From positions 1,808,001 through 1,872,000 of the forward strand of contig JANCIK010000003.1 in the NCBI GenBank assembly GCA_028532985.1: 64,000 nucleotides of DNA. The letters are read 5' to 3'. The number at the start of each line of letters is the position of its first letter. Within the stretch, counting starts at the first letter, position 1. A program made the position numbers and the translations under genes. The notes under the pieces were generated by a model. The model ran no database searches. It was not told the DNA's origin and saw nothing but the letters and a program-made list of their open reading frames with translations. This document shows, one piece after another, positions 22,996 to 33,253 of this stretch. The DNA comes from Stropharia rugosoannulata (Eukaryota > Basidiomycota > Agaricomycetes > Agaricales > Strophariaceae).

Positions 22996-25900
22996 CTAAG
23001 CATCAGGCTCTGCCCACCCATCCTCATCATCATCTTCTTCGTCTGCTGAGACTTGGCCGCTGCCTGAAACCACTCCTGGTTCATCAAAGATATAGTCTTT
23101 AGGTATGGCCGGCTCGTAGTCTGGCGCTGACATCATCTTGTTGAGGTTCTCGCGCGTTTGATCAATGATATCGTCTAAGTCCGCTGGCAGCTTCAGCTGG
23201 CGCCTGGCAAAGTAGGGTATTAAGCGGAATGCTGCAACTTTGTCTTTCAGCACCGACCCATCCAGCTCAGCGACTAGATAAGCGCCTCCTTCCTTCTGCG
23301 CGATAACAATGTATGGTCCATTCCAGCGTGCCAACATTTTGCGATTTAAGCTGGACTCAATGCCAGAGTTATGCATCAGTACAATGTCGCCAGGTTTGAA
23401 TGTGTAGTCCCTAATCTTAGCAGAGTGTTTTCGCTCAAACTCTCTGATTGCATCGTGTTTTATCTTTGACACCCGCTGGCGCATTTCCTCCACTGTGTCC
23501 CTATGCTTGGCCAGCGCACGCGCACGATACCCTACTAACTCCTCTGTGGTAAGTATGCAATCTGGTAACTTGACCAGCCACATTGCTTCAGCAATGTCCA
23601 GCGGTAGTATCGGGTGCGCGCCAGTGACCATGAAGAAGGGTGAACACCCAAATCCATGGCGCACTGTAACACGGTCTGCCCACAGCACATGGTAGAAGAA
23701 CTTGCTCCAGCACTTATGTGCGCCCTCAGTACCTCCACATGCTTTCCACAACATTTGTCTGATGTCCCAATGGGGCCGCTCTATCTTTCCGTTCGCCTGA
23801 GAGTTGTATGCTGAGATTGTAATCCCTGTAATACCATACTTCTTTTCTAAGTACTTGAGCACTGCACAGAATGGTCCACCGTTATCTGTGATTATCTCTC
23901 TAAGACATCCCCAGCGGCAGATAATATCCTCAAACATCCACTGCACTATCGCCCTTGCATTCTCTTTCTTCAGCGGACGACCTTCCACCCATGAGCTCAG
24001 CGCACACAGTCCGTGTACTATGTAGTTATACCCATTCAAGGCAGGTGACATGTGCATAGTGTCCGCATGTAGCTGCTGGAAGATGGAAGGTGTATGTGTC
24101 TCCGTCCGCGGAATCTGGATGATCATCTTTTGCCTCAGCTGACACACATGGCATGTCTTGACATACCAGTAGACATCCTGCTCCCGCTCTGGCCACCAGA
24201 AGCGCTCCATCAGCAGTTTGCACATGGCATATGCGCCTCTGTGCCCCAGGCTGTCATGCACTGCATGCAACATGTGCATCTGCTGAGCAGGATCTATGAC
24301 CAGTTTATGTGCCTCGTCCACTGAGCGCCAGTACATCTGCCCATCCTTGTCTAAGAAGAAGTTTCGTGCATTACAGATGAAATTCTGATACTCCCGCTTG
24401 CTCATATCCTTGGGTCTTGTACTGGGATTTTGCAGCCAATACCTTATCATTGGCAGCTTATCATCCATGTCCTTCCCCGCTGACGTTTGATTCTGCTCAT
24501 TGTACTCTTCATCTTCCAACTCATCTATCTTTGATTCTGGAATCACATGTGCCAGAACAAATTTCTCTAAGTACGCCCGCTGCACGGGCGACACCTCCTC
24601 CGTCTGTAGGAAGTTACGCACTGTCCGCTGTTCTTCTCTTGTCTCTTTTCTCACCTGCTCCAGTTCTAACTGGAAATAGTCAATCGAATGTGCCTCTGCT
24701 CTAGCTGGCTCAGCAGGACCATCAAACAACTTGTTGAGGAATCCAGCTTGTAGATACCCTCCACGGTCGTCAATCTGGTCCTTGAACTCTTCTAAACTCA
24801 GCAGATCAGGATCCTCTTCATACACTTTCTCATACTCTAGTGGGCCTACTTCTTGGTCATCATCCTCCACTGAGTGCTCATACTCTTCATCTCCTTGTTG
24901 TCCTTCTCGTCGCGACAGGCCGTCTGCGCCAAACGTTTTGCCTGCTACATGCTTCAGCTGAAAGTGGTACATAAGGATCTTGTCTATCCAGCGGTTAATG
25001 GTAGCATTAGGTCCCATGCCCAGATTATCCAACATCCCCTTGAGATATTTGGCATCCGTCTCCACTACCAACTTCCGCGCTCCGATGAGCCAGTAATAGC
25101 ACGCCTGCAGCGCTCGCAATAGCCTGTATAGCTCTCTCTTTGGTTGTGAGAACTGCTGTTCCCTCTCAGTTAACAGAATTGACCCAAAGCAGGCGTACAC
25201 ACGCTTCTTTGCGTTCAGCAGATCTTGCTGGTAGATATAAAATCCTACAGTGCGCCAAGACGTATCTACTGCCAGCGTGATTGGTCCTGGCAGTGTATAG
25301 TCCAGCAGCTTGACACAGTGTGCGTTCCGTGCTCCATCCTTCAGTGCATCCATACTGGCTTGCTGTGCTGGCCCCCACTCGAAGGGTTCTTTCCCACACA
25401 ACAATCTCTGTATGTGCTCTGCTCGCTTAGTGTAGTCTGAGATGTAAATACGCAGGAGCCCCATCGTACCCATGAAGGCGCGCACATCGCTGATGTTCTT
25501 ACACAGTCCCCAGTTGAGGATGACATGCACTTTATCTGGTGCTGGCTTTCGACCCTCGTAGGTACACAAGTGTCCCACCACTACAATCTCCACTGCACAC
25601 AATATGGATTTCTTTCCGCTGAAAGTCCCTCCTGAGTACTTCATCTGCTGAACTATCCTGTTCACATTCTGCATGTGTTCCCACATGAAACGCCTGATTC
25701 TGCTGTTTTCTGGAATCGTCTCGTACCCTCCATCCTCTAATTCATACCGTGTCTTTGGTCCGCAGATAGGCACATCGTCAATGTACAGCTCCGTGACGTC
25801 TGGTATTTCATTGCGGAGAATATAAGTTACATCTTCATGGAAGATGGGTACAGAATTGGTCCAGCCCATTGGCAAGGTCACTAAGCAGAGCACACCAAAC

Positions 25901-26934
25901 AGTGTCTGGAATGTTGTTAGGTCGCGAGACGACTCCACTAAGAGCCGCTCGTCGTAGCCTACATACAAGTCCAGTATTCCGCCGCACGCACGCCCAGCGA
26001 AGTGTTCTGCCAGACTCTCCACTGCCGGCGGCAATCCTGAGTGCGCAATGGTAACAGCATTCAGCGGCTCTAAGCTGTGTACTATTCTAAAGGACACCCC
26101 GTCTTTCTTTGTTACTATGAACCAGCACGACCAGTACAATGAACTGGATGGTTCATAAGTCCCAGCACGGATCTTAGTAGCAATGAACTCGCACACCTGC
26201 TCGTACATGCCTGGCAGAATGGGTATATTTTTCAGTACCCACAGCATATGTTCTACCGTTGGAATATCCACCGGCAGGAAGAAGTCTGTTCTAAACCTCC
26301 CCTTTTCCGTGTCATCCCACACGAACGCCTCATTCTGCTGCATGAACACCTGATGTACTAGCTTGTGCTCCTCTGGCCACAGAAAATCTCCTCTGTGTGC
26401 TTTATCTATTTCCTCCTTCTGCTCCGCTGTGTACCTTCCCATGGGTATAAACTCTGGTGGGTGTACCGTCAGCGGAGGCATTTCTTTCAGCGGATCTCCC
26501 TTTATCTCTCTCACTATTCTGAATTTCTCTGGTAGCTCTTGGTAAACAGGTCTGACCTTGTCAGCGACCGGTTTATATTTCTTTCCTGCAAAGATGGTTA
26601 CAGTAGTGGCATTTTTACCAGTTAACTGCTTTCTAGTTACTCCTTTCTGCGCTGACTGGCCTTGCTCGGGGTCCGCTGAGCGGAATTGCCCCCTAGGCTC
26701 TCCTTTCACCATCTCTTTTTCTTGCAATTCTTTTTGCTGAAAGTACTTATAAATTGATGCTTTCTCTTTATCCTCCATCTTAGCCTCGTGCACAGCTTGA
26801 GCCATGTACACATCTCTCAGCTCAGCAGAGCCAAATCTTGCTCCCTTCTTTGGCAACACATACCCTGCTATCTCTATCTTTCCAGTCCTATCATCCTGTT
26901 CGAACATTAATGCAACCTCTCCTTGACACATCAA
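22996..26934 (-). CDS. Ty3/gypsy element A: reverse transcriptase-RNase H-integrase
   Basis: A 1,312-codon frame. Residues of about 240-460 form the RT, with ILDLYVGYD (near 322) and the catalytic YIDD (384-387). An RNase H domain follows (LAVDTSWRTVGFYIY). The integrase has an HHCC zinc module (HAVHDSLGHRGAY, CHVCQLRQ) and D,D,E motifs (LHADTMHM, IITDNGGPF, NGKIERPHWD). There is no chromodomain; the C-terminus is acidic. The frame is intact and overlaps the upstream protease frame in a different phase, so it must be expressed by frameshifting, or a single-base lesion has split an originally continuous polyprotein. The RT frame stays open upstream of the apparent start. Confidence 0.9.
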   Translation of the reverse strand: MMCQGEVALMFEQDDRTGKIEIAGYVLPKKGARFGSAELRDVYMAQAVHEAKMEDKEKASIYKYFQQKELQEKEMVKGEPRGQFRSADPEQGQSAQKGVTRKQLTGKNATTVTIFAGKKYKPVADKVRPVYQELPEKFRIVREIKGDPLKEMPPLTVHPPEFIPMGRYTAEQKEEIDKAHRGDFLWPEEHKLVHQVFMQQNEAFVWDDTEKGRFRTDFFLPVDIPTVEHMLWVLKNIPILPGMYEQVCEFIATKIRAGTYEPSSSLYWSCWFIVTKKDGVSFRIVHSLEPLNAVTIAHSGLPPAVESLAEHFAGRACGGILDLYVGYDERLLVESSRDLTTFQTLFGVLCLVTLPMGWTNSVPIFHEDVTYILRNEIPDVTELYIDDVPICGPKTRYELEDGGYETIPENSRIRRFMWEHMQNVNRIVQQMKYSGGTFSGKKSILCAVEIVVVGHLCTYEGRKPAPDKVHVILNWGLCKNISDVRAFMGTMGLLRIYISDYTKRAEHIQRLLCGKEPFEWGPAQQASMDALKDGARNAHCVKLLDYTLPGPITLAVDTSWRTVGFYIYQQDLLNAKKRVYACFGSILLTEREQQFSQPKRELYRLLRALQACYYWLIGARKLVVETDAKYLKGMLDNLGMGPNATINRWIDKILMYHFQLKHVAGKTFGADGLSRREGQQGDEEYEHSVEDDDQEVGPLEYEKVYEEDPDLLSLEEFKDQIDDRGGYLQAGFLNKLFDGPAEPARAEAHSIDYFQLELEQVRKETREEQRTVRNFLQTEEVSPVQRAYLEKFVLAHVIPESKIDELEDEEYNEQNQTSAGKDMDDKLPMIRYWLQNPSTRPKDMSKREYQNFICNARNFFLDKDGQMYWRSVDEAHKLVIDPAQQMHMLHAVHDSLGHRGAYAMCKLLMERFWWPEREQDVYWYVKTCHVCQLRQKMIIQIPRTETHTPSIFQQLHADTMHMSPALNGYNYIVHGLCALSSWVEGRPLKKENARAIVQWMFEDIICRWGCLREIITDNGGPFCAVLKYLEKKYGITGITISAYNSQANGKIERPHWDIRQMLWKACGGTEGAHKCWSKFFYHVLWADRVTVRHGFGCSPFFMVTGAHPILPLDIAEAMWLVKLPDCILTTEELVGYRARALAKHRDTVEEMRQRVSKIKHDAIREFERKHSAKIRDYTFKPGDIVLMHNSGIESSLNRKMLARWNGPYIVIAQKEGGAYLVAELDGSVLKDKVAAFRLIPYFARRQLKLPADLDDIIDQTRENLNKMMSAPDYEPAIPKDYIFDEPGVVSGSGQVSADEEDDDEDGWAEPDA

Positions 26935-27581
26935 ATCATCGAGGACTGAAAATCCTGGTCAGCATGCAGCTCCTCTGCTGCACCGGAGTCCTGCACATCT
27001 GGCTCCCGCTGAAGGATCTTCAGCCCGCACCCCTGATTATACATAGGTACCACTAGCTTCTGCTGAGTGTTTGGGTCTGTCAGCATAAGTTCCACTGTAC
27101 CATCCCCCCGCGTCTTCACATTGCTTTCAGTGAGAATCTCAAACAGCTTCCCCAACAGAACCTCATAGGCAGCCGTGCTGATAACGTGTACTTGTAGGTA
27201 CACTGTTAGTCTGCTGAACACAAAAGGTACATTCCGTGCTAAGCCCTTAGTCGATTCGACTTGTTTGTTAGTGCTCTGCATCCTAATGGTAAAGTCAGGA
27301 TCCCAGCTTAAACCTAGTCGCTCTGCAGTATCTTGCGCCATGGACACTATTTGCGATCTGCTGTCAAGCAGAGTCTCTGCACGGCCTTTCCCATTAATCA
27401 GCAGAAATACTGCCTTGAGATGGTGCGATTCTTGTGCCACAATTAATCCCTTTGGCTTTTCGCCGGGTTGTAGCGTCGAGATGTATTGCTCATAAGGATC
27501 CTCCATGATTATTGTGCCGGGTTGTAAGCCACTGTGCTCCTCTGCACAAGTGAGGAACATTGCCACTGGGAGCTTGTCCAT
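26931..27581 (-). CDS. Ty3/gypsy element A: retropepsin-like aspartic protease
   Basis: 216 codons with the fold of a retroviral-type protease: KAVFLLINGKGRAETLLDSRSQIVSM, where the active-site triad normally reads D-S/T-G, and a downstream ILG-like stretch (VLLGKLFEIL). Here the residue after Asp-Ser is Arg instead of Gly, which should harm catalysis. The frame follows the DUF4100-like frame in the same phase, separated only by one TGA (27584-27582). Confidence 0.75.
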   Translation of the reverse strand: MDKLPVAMFLTCAEEHSGLQPGTIIMEDPYEQYISTLQPGEKPKGLIVAQESHHLKAVFLLINGKGRAETLLDSRSQIVSMAQDTAERLGLSWDPDFTIRMQSTNKQVESTKGLARNVPFVFSRLTVYLQVHVISTAAYEVLLGKLFEILTESNVKTRGDGTVELMLTDPNTQQKLVVPMYNQGCGLKILQREPDVQDSGAAEELHADQDFQSSMI

Positions 27582-28337
27582 TCACATGAACTCTTCTTCT
27601 TCATTCTCCTGCTTCAGCTGGGTGATGGCCTCGTCCATCTCCCATTCCTCTGCCTCATAATCCAACTGCAAAACCTGCATGGTATTTACATCCAGCGGAA
27701 CCTTGCATGGTATGATATGCTCGACAAACTTCCTCTTAAACCCCGCTGTAGAGATTCCCAGTAATTGTCCTTGAGTGATCTCTATTTTCTGGCTCTCTAA
27801 ATGCTTAAGGACTTTGTCTGCTTGCACTTCATCCTCAATGGCCGTGTGCAACTTATATGCTGGCTTCCTTTTCTCTATCACTGGCATTGGCGCCTCTCTT
27901 ACAGGCAGCCGACTCTTTTCTGGTACGCACAGCAGAGGAACCATTACATACAGCACCTGCGCTGGCTTTTTATTCTCCCCAACTTTCTGTGCTGGTGCTG
28001 CAAAGCTTACTTTCTTTTTCTCCACTCTGCTGGGCGCCTGTCTACTAATCTCCTCTATAAACTCTTCCTCATCTCCGCTGTCAACCTCCTCGATAGTTGT
28101 CCTTGGTGTACTTCTTACTGGTAGCTTCTTATTTACATCTTCCGGGTTCTTGGGTTTATCAGAGCTGCTATGCTGAACTCTGCCTGCACTTCCCTTCATC
28201 AGACTCAATTGAAACCCTGGCTCAGCGCTGCATCCTGCTCCGCTTTCATGGTCGCGATCAGCTGCTGCTGAGAGGTCTACTGCATAGCTAGACTCGAAAT
28301 CGCAAAACACAACACACACACACACCCAGCAGAGCAA
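27582..28337 (-). CDS. Ty3/gypsy element A: upstream polyprotein segment (DUF4100-like)
   Basis: A 251-codon acidic and basic patterned frame. Its C-terminal half (EDEVQADKVLKHLESQKIEI and following, with a helical GISTAGFKRKF motif) resembles the DUF4100-type segment found before the protease in many basidiomycete gypsy polyproteins. That assignment is from memory. The true start is unclear: the first about 20 codons, a TG-repeat translation (VCVCVV), look non-coding. A classical Gag with a zinc knuckle is not seen. Confidence 0.6.
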   Translation of the reverse strand: MLCWVCVCVVFCDFESSYAVDLSAAADRDHESGAGCSAEPGFQLSLMKGSAGRVQHSSSDKPKNPEDVNKKLPVRSTPRTTIEEVDSGDEEEFIEEISRQAPSRVEKKKVSFAAPAQKVGENKKPAQVLYVMVPLLCVPEKSRLPVREAPMPVIEKRKPAYKLHTAIEDEVQADKVLKHLESQKIEITQGQLLGISTAGFKRKFVEHIIPCKVPLDVNTMQVLQLDYEAEEWEMDEAITQLKQENEEEEFM

Positions 28338-28707
28338 GATCCTATCCTTTAGATCGAGCGAACACCCTATAACAGATAGTATAATCTATGCTCTGCTCTG
28401 GTTCCCATTCTGGGCGTGCAATGTGCGCACCTCGTGTCCTCTAGTCTTTGTAACAGCAAGTAGTGCCTGCAAGTTTGTTTGTAAGGAGGGGTTTAATTCT
28501 AGTAAATCTCAGATAGAGCCCGGTTGCTAGTGACGTGTGCTAGGCAAAATGATAAATGAAATAAGTTGTTTTTTTAGCGAACGGCTTCGCTGCACGCACT
28601 TCCGGGTCCGGTGACCTCGTGCGATGCACGGACTCTCCAAAGTCCAACAATCCCAAGACTCTCCAAAGTCTTTCACCCAGCGGTGCAGTCTCACAGTCTA
28701 AACACTA
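28338..28707. other. Leader between the LTR-like region and the gypsy A frames
   Basis: Probably untranslated leader of gypsy A. No gene is visible. It holds a CACACA microsatellite (about 28307-28325) and the repeated GACTCTCCAAAGTC. A candidate primer-binding site (TGGGAACCAGAGC on the minus strand, near 28400) is not convincing. Confidence 0.35.
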
Positions 28708-29380
28708 CAGTGCGAGTTTCCGTACACGGCTGTACTGACTCCTCACTGAGCTCTCCAAATGACCCGGTGGCCAGAAGCTATCCAAAATTCCTATGATTCA
28801 CAAATACTTCACAGTTAAAACCCTAACAAAAGCTAAACACAGCCCACTGACGGCCTGGGACAGAACCCAGCACACAGATCTAGTGGGTAGACAATTGCTT
28901 AAATTACTATAGACGAGGATACAGGTTTATATGTGATGCACGCATGTGTACTAATGATAAGGCAAAGTAAATACTAGCAACACACGGCCAAAGGTCCGCG
29001 CATCGCATCCAGGCTTCCCTCTAGTGTTCCAGCCCCCTTGGCATTCGCTGCACGCATGTCGTTCGTTCCCTCGGGCTTTTGCGCGTCTCTTTTGATGCGT
29101 GCAGCCACGGTCACATGATGTGTGGACTTAGGCAAATTCTGCCTTTGCGATGTGCACACAGCCCTTCACACCGCCCTTAGTACTTGCTCAGCTGTACTCA
29201 CACTGCACTCCGCTGGTGCTTAACTGTTCTACGCCTCTTCAATTGCTTGCACGGATGACCAGACTATGCACTTTAGACTGTGCAGCTCGCTGACCGATCC
29301 CTCTCGCAATACGGTGCGCGCAGGCGCTTATAGTCATAAAGCGTGCTGATAGCTATGTACACGCACCATACTTCCCGCTG
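28708..29380 (-). repeat. Putative LTR/promoter region of gypsy A
   Basis: Matches 18320-19038 in inverted orientation. On the minus strand it carries CATATAAACCTGTAT as a TATA candidate about 600 bp before the polyprotein frames. The neighbouring 28560-28700 stretch contains a short direct repeat GACTCTCCAAAGTC (twice). The LTR ends themselves could not be fixed because no TG...CA plus target duplication was identified. Confidence 0.5.
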
Positions 29381-29558
29381 ACTTCCTTCTTGGGTCTTTT
29401 GCCTAGTCAGGTCTTTTCTTTTCCTTTTCTGAACCTTGCTGGACCTTCTTTTGGCGCCACGCTGTTCTAACATATTGCCGGTAAGTTTACTCGACATGCG
29501 CTCATCACCGTCCGCTTCTCTCATACTCCAGAATTTTCCTTTGCCATTCTCTCCTGCG

Positions 29559-29565
29559 TATATAA
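29559..29565 (+). promoter_or_regulatory. TATA box upstream of gene Y
   Basis: TATATAA, 163 bp before the chosen ATG of gene Y, is followed by a long pyrimidine-rich stretch, as is common in fungal promoters. Confidence 0.4.
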
Positions 29566-29727
29566 CCAGTTCCCTTGCCCTTCTCGTTCTTTCTTTCTCT
29601 CACTTCCCTCTATTAGTCCCTACTGCTTCCTTCTTATTACTCTACTCCAAACTGGACCACAAGACCTTTATGGGTTTCAGGAAGGCTTTTTCTTCCATTG
29701 CGCAGCGCACCGAGGATCGCAAACGTG

Positions 29728-31744
29728 ATGGCGTCGACCGCTTCCACCGCCTGCGCCCCTCCCTTGCCAACTTCCGTACTTTCGGACGCCGACCAGACGT
29801 CCTGCTTTATCACCCTTCGGGGCTCGCTCGCTACTGCTTTGGAGGCCCACTTGCTGGCCTTTCCCCAGGATCTGTCTCATCACGCGGGTATCTGCGAGAT
29901 TGCACTCATCCTTTCTATCTTAAGTCTGAGCAATAGCACTTCAACTTTCGGTTGGGACTTGCAGGACCCGCCTCGGCGCGCTATATGGTATTCAGAGCCA
30001 GTGCTCAAGCCGGTGCATATTTTCCTTTTGACTTGTATTTTGTCCCAGATTGCTCATGTTCGATGCGTGTCCTGCTCCTTAGCTGGCCTCTTACCAAGAG
30101 GCATTTGCGACGGCTTTCCTTCTGCTCTGGGTTCCTGGAGACGAGCCTGAGCCACGTCTTCAATGCGTGCCCTTGGCGTCGACTGGACCCGATGTGGAGA
30201 TGGGAGAGTCCTCTGGAAGCAGGACTGTTATGGAGGCCACCCCTGCACCTCCCATCGAAGAGAGGCGTGCCTCGCCTTCTTCAACCCCACCCCCTCCTTC
30301 TCCAGACCCTGTGCCTGCCGAGCCCACTCCTGCCGTGCCTGCAAAGCACAAGTGCGCCTCTCTTTCACCAACCCCTCCTCCTCCATCACCAGACCCCGTA
30401 TCTCCCCGGGTTGATGATTCCGCGCCTGCTGCACCCTCCAAGCGCAAGTGTGCTGCGCTCGTACCCATCTCGACTTTGCCTGTCCCGGTGATCCCCCTTG
30501 TTAAATGCATGCGCAAGGCTGCTAGTACTGGTAAGGCATTCCTCTTTTACCAGCTTATACCATTTGTTTGACGCCCTTTTTATTTTTATTTTATTTAGTG
30601 ACCCCGCAGGCTGTAGTGGGGCCTTCCACCGTACGCGCCTCTCTGGCCGTTCCTAAGGTGCGCGCATCGCATACCAAGGTTGTCCCCGTAGAGGCCATTC
30701 CCAGCGGCCTCGAGGAGCTTCCACGCCTGAAGGGCGTCGATGCTTCCAAATCCCAGTACTGCTCAACATACCCCATTTATAATCTTCTGCCTGGTGTCTA
30801 CCATGCATCCCTGGCACTGGCTGGCGACCCTCTGCCCGACGCCATAAGCATGGCCCAACTCCCACCTGAGGAAGTGCTGCGCGAAGTGATTATAGTTTGT
30901 CTCTTCATTTCTCTCCTTTTCAGCCCTTTTGTTTATTGTTTCTTTCCTTAGCCCGGTTTTATGTGCTCCCTTTGCGGTCGTCCCCAGAACGAGTCTTCCA
31001 ACTCTCCTTCCCTTAAACATTTCTGTATACTTCGCAGTCCTGGCAGGAAATGCGCGAGTTGCTGCCTAGGGGGTCAGGGTCCCTGCCTCCATACCATGAC
31101 CGGCGCTGAGCTCAACAGCGCACTAGAAGGTACCTCCGGTTGGTACCGCACTTCTCCTCGTGGTGCACACATCTCCTTTTTCCCTTTTCTTCTATTACTT
31201 ATTCCTTTCTTTCTTTTTAGAATTACATGCCTCTTTCGCCCGCCTTGACGCTTTCAGTCAGCAAGCACGCGCCACGGAGGAAACCCGTCGAGGCCTTCAG
31301 CACCTCTACTTTGCCGAACTCATCCAGCTTGTGCAGCTCGCGCAGGCTATGGCCGTGACTCTGCCGACTAATGTTATTATTGGTTCCCGCTTCACCAACT
31401 GCGAGACATTCAACGCCCTTCGATCTATGGACCTCGAACAGCTCTGCGCTTCCTATGATGCACTCTGCCAACCATTGGATCCTGATCACCCTATTGAGTC
31501 CGTGCCGCCGTCCTCTTCTTTCTACCGTCCCGACCATCTGCATCAAGATCCTTCTTCCTTTGTCCCTGCCCCCCAGCCTTCTAAGGCTTCCAAAGTCCCG
31601 AAATCGATGTCCAAAGGCAAGGGTAAAGGCAAAGGAAAAGGCAAAGCTCCCGTCCACTCCTACAAGTCCTCTCCTGTTGTTGTTAACGACTCGAGCCCTG
31701 AGGCCTCCGCTGAGGAAGAAGATGTCGTTCACATGGAGGCCTAA
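29728..31744 (+). CDS. Gene Y: unknown Pro-rich, Cys-cluster protein in the gypsy B unit
   Basis: Five exons join in one frame (29728-30012, 30083-30530, 30599-30885, 30952-31129, 31221-31744), giving 573 residues. Features: a Pro/Ala-rich region with a near-duplicated block (PSSTPPPPSPDPVPAEPTP and SLSPTPPPPSPDPVSP, each followed by a K-C-A motif), then a cysteine cluster (CSLCGRPQNE, FCILRSPGRKCASCC, GPCL) that could bind zinc, a helical segment, and a KGKGKGKGKGK basic tract before an acidic C-terminus. No known function. Intact splicing and frame suggest recent coding capacity. An out-of-frame ATG at 29670 makes the start uncertain. It lies upstream of Z, W and X on the same strand. Confidence 0.65.
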
Positions 31745-32195
31745 GTCTTGCTACGGGGCGCGCATCTTGGTGCTTGTCTTTTCTTTACTATATTCCTTTC
31801 TTGTCCTCTCCCTTACTATTCTATCTAGCATATGTAGAATAGCTTTGTTTACTATTATATGCTTCTAATTATTCTCTTGTCCCTTTCCTGTGTGATATTT
31901 AAGTGCTTTATCTCCTAGGGTAGTCCCTAACAGCAAGTTTTCTGTAGTGAGCGAGTACAAGTGCGATGTGTGCACATCAGGAATGCACGCTTGCTTGTAT
32001 GTGCCCATCAACTTCTGCTCCGGTTTTCCTACAGTACTTGGGCGAGTATAAGTGTGATGCATGCATATGAAGTGATGTGCATATGCGTATACGCTAGCCC
32101 ACTGCTACTTCTGCCCTGCACTTCTGATCCTTCTGCCGTATCTCCTTAAGCTGCTAGATTTATCTCTGCTTGGCTAGGCCATCTCTCCCCCCCAC
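31745..32195. other. Non-coding stretch between genes Y and Z
   Basis: Pyrimidine-rich DNA with no supported coding frame; it probably holds the 3' end of Y and the promoter of Z. Confidence 0.4.
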
Positions 32196-32201
32196 TATAA
32201 A
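32196..32201 (+). promoter_or_regulatory. TATA box of gene Z
   Basis: TATAAA lies 45 bp before the ATG at 32241 and follows a C-rich run. Confidence 0.5.
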
Positions 32202-32240
32202 TTCAACTGTCCCCAGTTGAGAGTTTCTTTACTCTCTGTT

Positions 32241-32721
32241 ATGGCTCTCCGATATCAGTGCACCGCTGTTGCTCGCCAATTCACTGTTTTACTGAGACAA
32301 CTCGCCGTTCATGCGGAGCTCACAGAGGACTGCGACAATGGCCCTTCTCACTTTCCCCTACAGTCTGCTCAGTCCCTCGTGCGTGCACTGGTAAAGTCCT
32401 TATGTTCATGCAAGTGCTTCCTCTGCTGACGTTTTCCTCCAGGATTGCATTACACTGCCTTTGCGCTTTATCGATTTCAATCGCCAATTCCTGTCTTTAG
32501 TCATGACAATCATGTTTTACAAAGGCCGTGCTCAGCGCAGATTCAGCGATGATCATTTCGATGCACACATGCTCAGCAACGCTGCTCTTCACATTCTCGA
32601 TTGGTACAGCCATCTGGGCATGCCTTTTCACAATCTCCCACCCTCGGAACCAACAGGGACCGCCATTCTAGATGTAGATCCCGACACTGCCCTTGTAGTA
32701 GATGATATTAGCTACGATTGA
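32241..32721 (+). CDS. Gene Z: small unknown protein in the gypsy B unit
   Basis: Two exons (32241-32390 and 32443-32721) give 142 residues including LVMTIMFYKGRAQRRF and NAALHILDWYSHLGMPF. No family is recognised. It ends shortly before gene W, whose frame remains open back into the last codons of Z in another phase. A single-base frameshift near 32700-32720 could therefore have split one gene of about 300 residues into Z and W. Confidence 0.55.
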
Positions 32722-32770
32722 GCCCGTGCACGGCTCTGATGGATCATTTAGTGATATATATGATCCCTCA

Positions 32771-33253
32771 ATGAACATGTCTTTTATCATCATGCCCTCC
32801 TTCGATACTAAAAGTAATCTCCTTCAATGCACGAGGTCCGATCCTTCCTTCCTGTGCTTAGCTGCTCTACCCAAGCAAGCGCTAGCTGATATTCCGCTCG
32901 ATGATCATGAGCACGTCTGCTGCATCTACATAGGCGCCCTTCATTTTATTCTTGAGGCTGCGACTGAACCACTATTTCCCATGACCATCTGCCTAGACAT
33001 GATGTGTCATGTTCAAGACCATGCAGTGCACACATGTCTCCTTTTTCCACCCTTTTCGTGCATGGTTCTGACATCCTTGTAGCGGGCTCTGGCACTGACT
33101 GAGGCTACATGTCACTTGCCTCACATATCGCACTTGTGCACTCAGCTTCACTATAGCGAGCTTGTCCTGCACTTGTGTGGTACTACTGATGCTGAGCACT
33201 ACAGAACCCTCCCTCACTCTGAACACTTCCAACAACTCCACTATGCCGCCTAG
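32771..33253 (+). CDS. Gene W: unknown protein, possibly the 3' half of gene Z
   Basis: Exons 32771-33025 and 33083-33253 splice into 141 residues. The second exon (SELVLHLCGTTDAEHYRTLP) looks genuinely coding and ends in a TAG. The frame is open upstream to about 32702 (IEPVHGSDGSFSDIYDPS), which is also protein-like and favours a broken Z-W gene over two separate ones. No function is recognised. Confidence 0.45.

Larger units (their letters stand above)
22876..29380 (-). mobile_element. Ty3/gypsy retrotransposon A (boundaries incomplete)
   Basis: It includes the three pol-related frames and, upstream in its own direction, a promoter-bearing region (28708-29380) with another copy elsewhere in the window, which is likely an LTR. 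I could not find a direct-orientation partner LTR on the left. The left side reads straight into gene X, which is duplicated together with the pol in copy B. The element therefore either extends leftward over gene X or is truncated. Confidence 0.6.

Noticed and set aside
24417..24704. Plus-strand open frames across gypsy A and B pol
   Set aside because: They are antisense shadows of the integrase/RNase H coding strand and show no independent protein features.
28300..28337. Start of gypsy A ORF1 as a signal peptide (VCVCVVF)
   Set aside because: It is the translation of a TG/CA microsatellite; the real start is probably further downstream.
29670..29936. Alternative start of gene Y at 29670
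   Set aside because: That frame stops at 29936 and does not splice into the later exons, whereas the frame from 29728 does.
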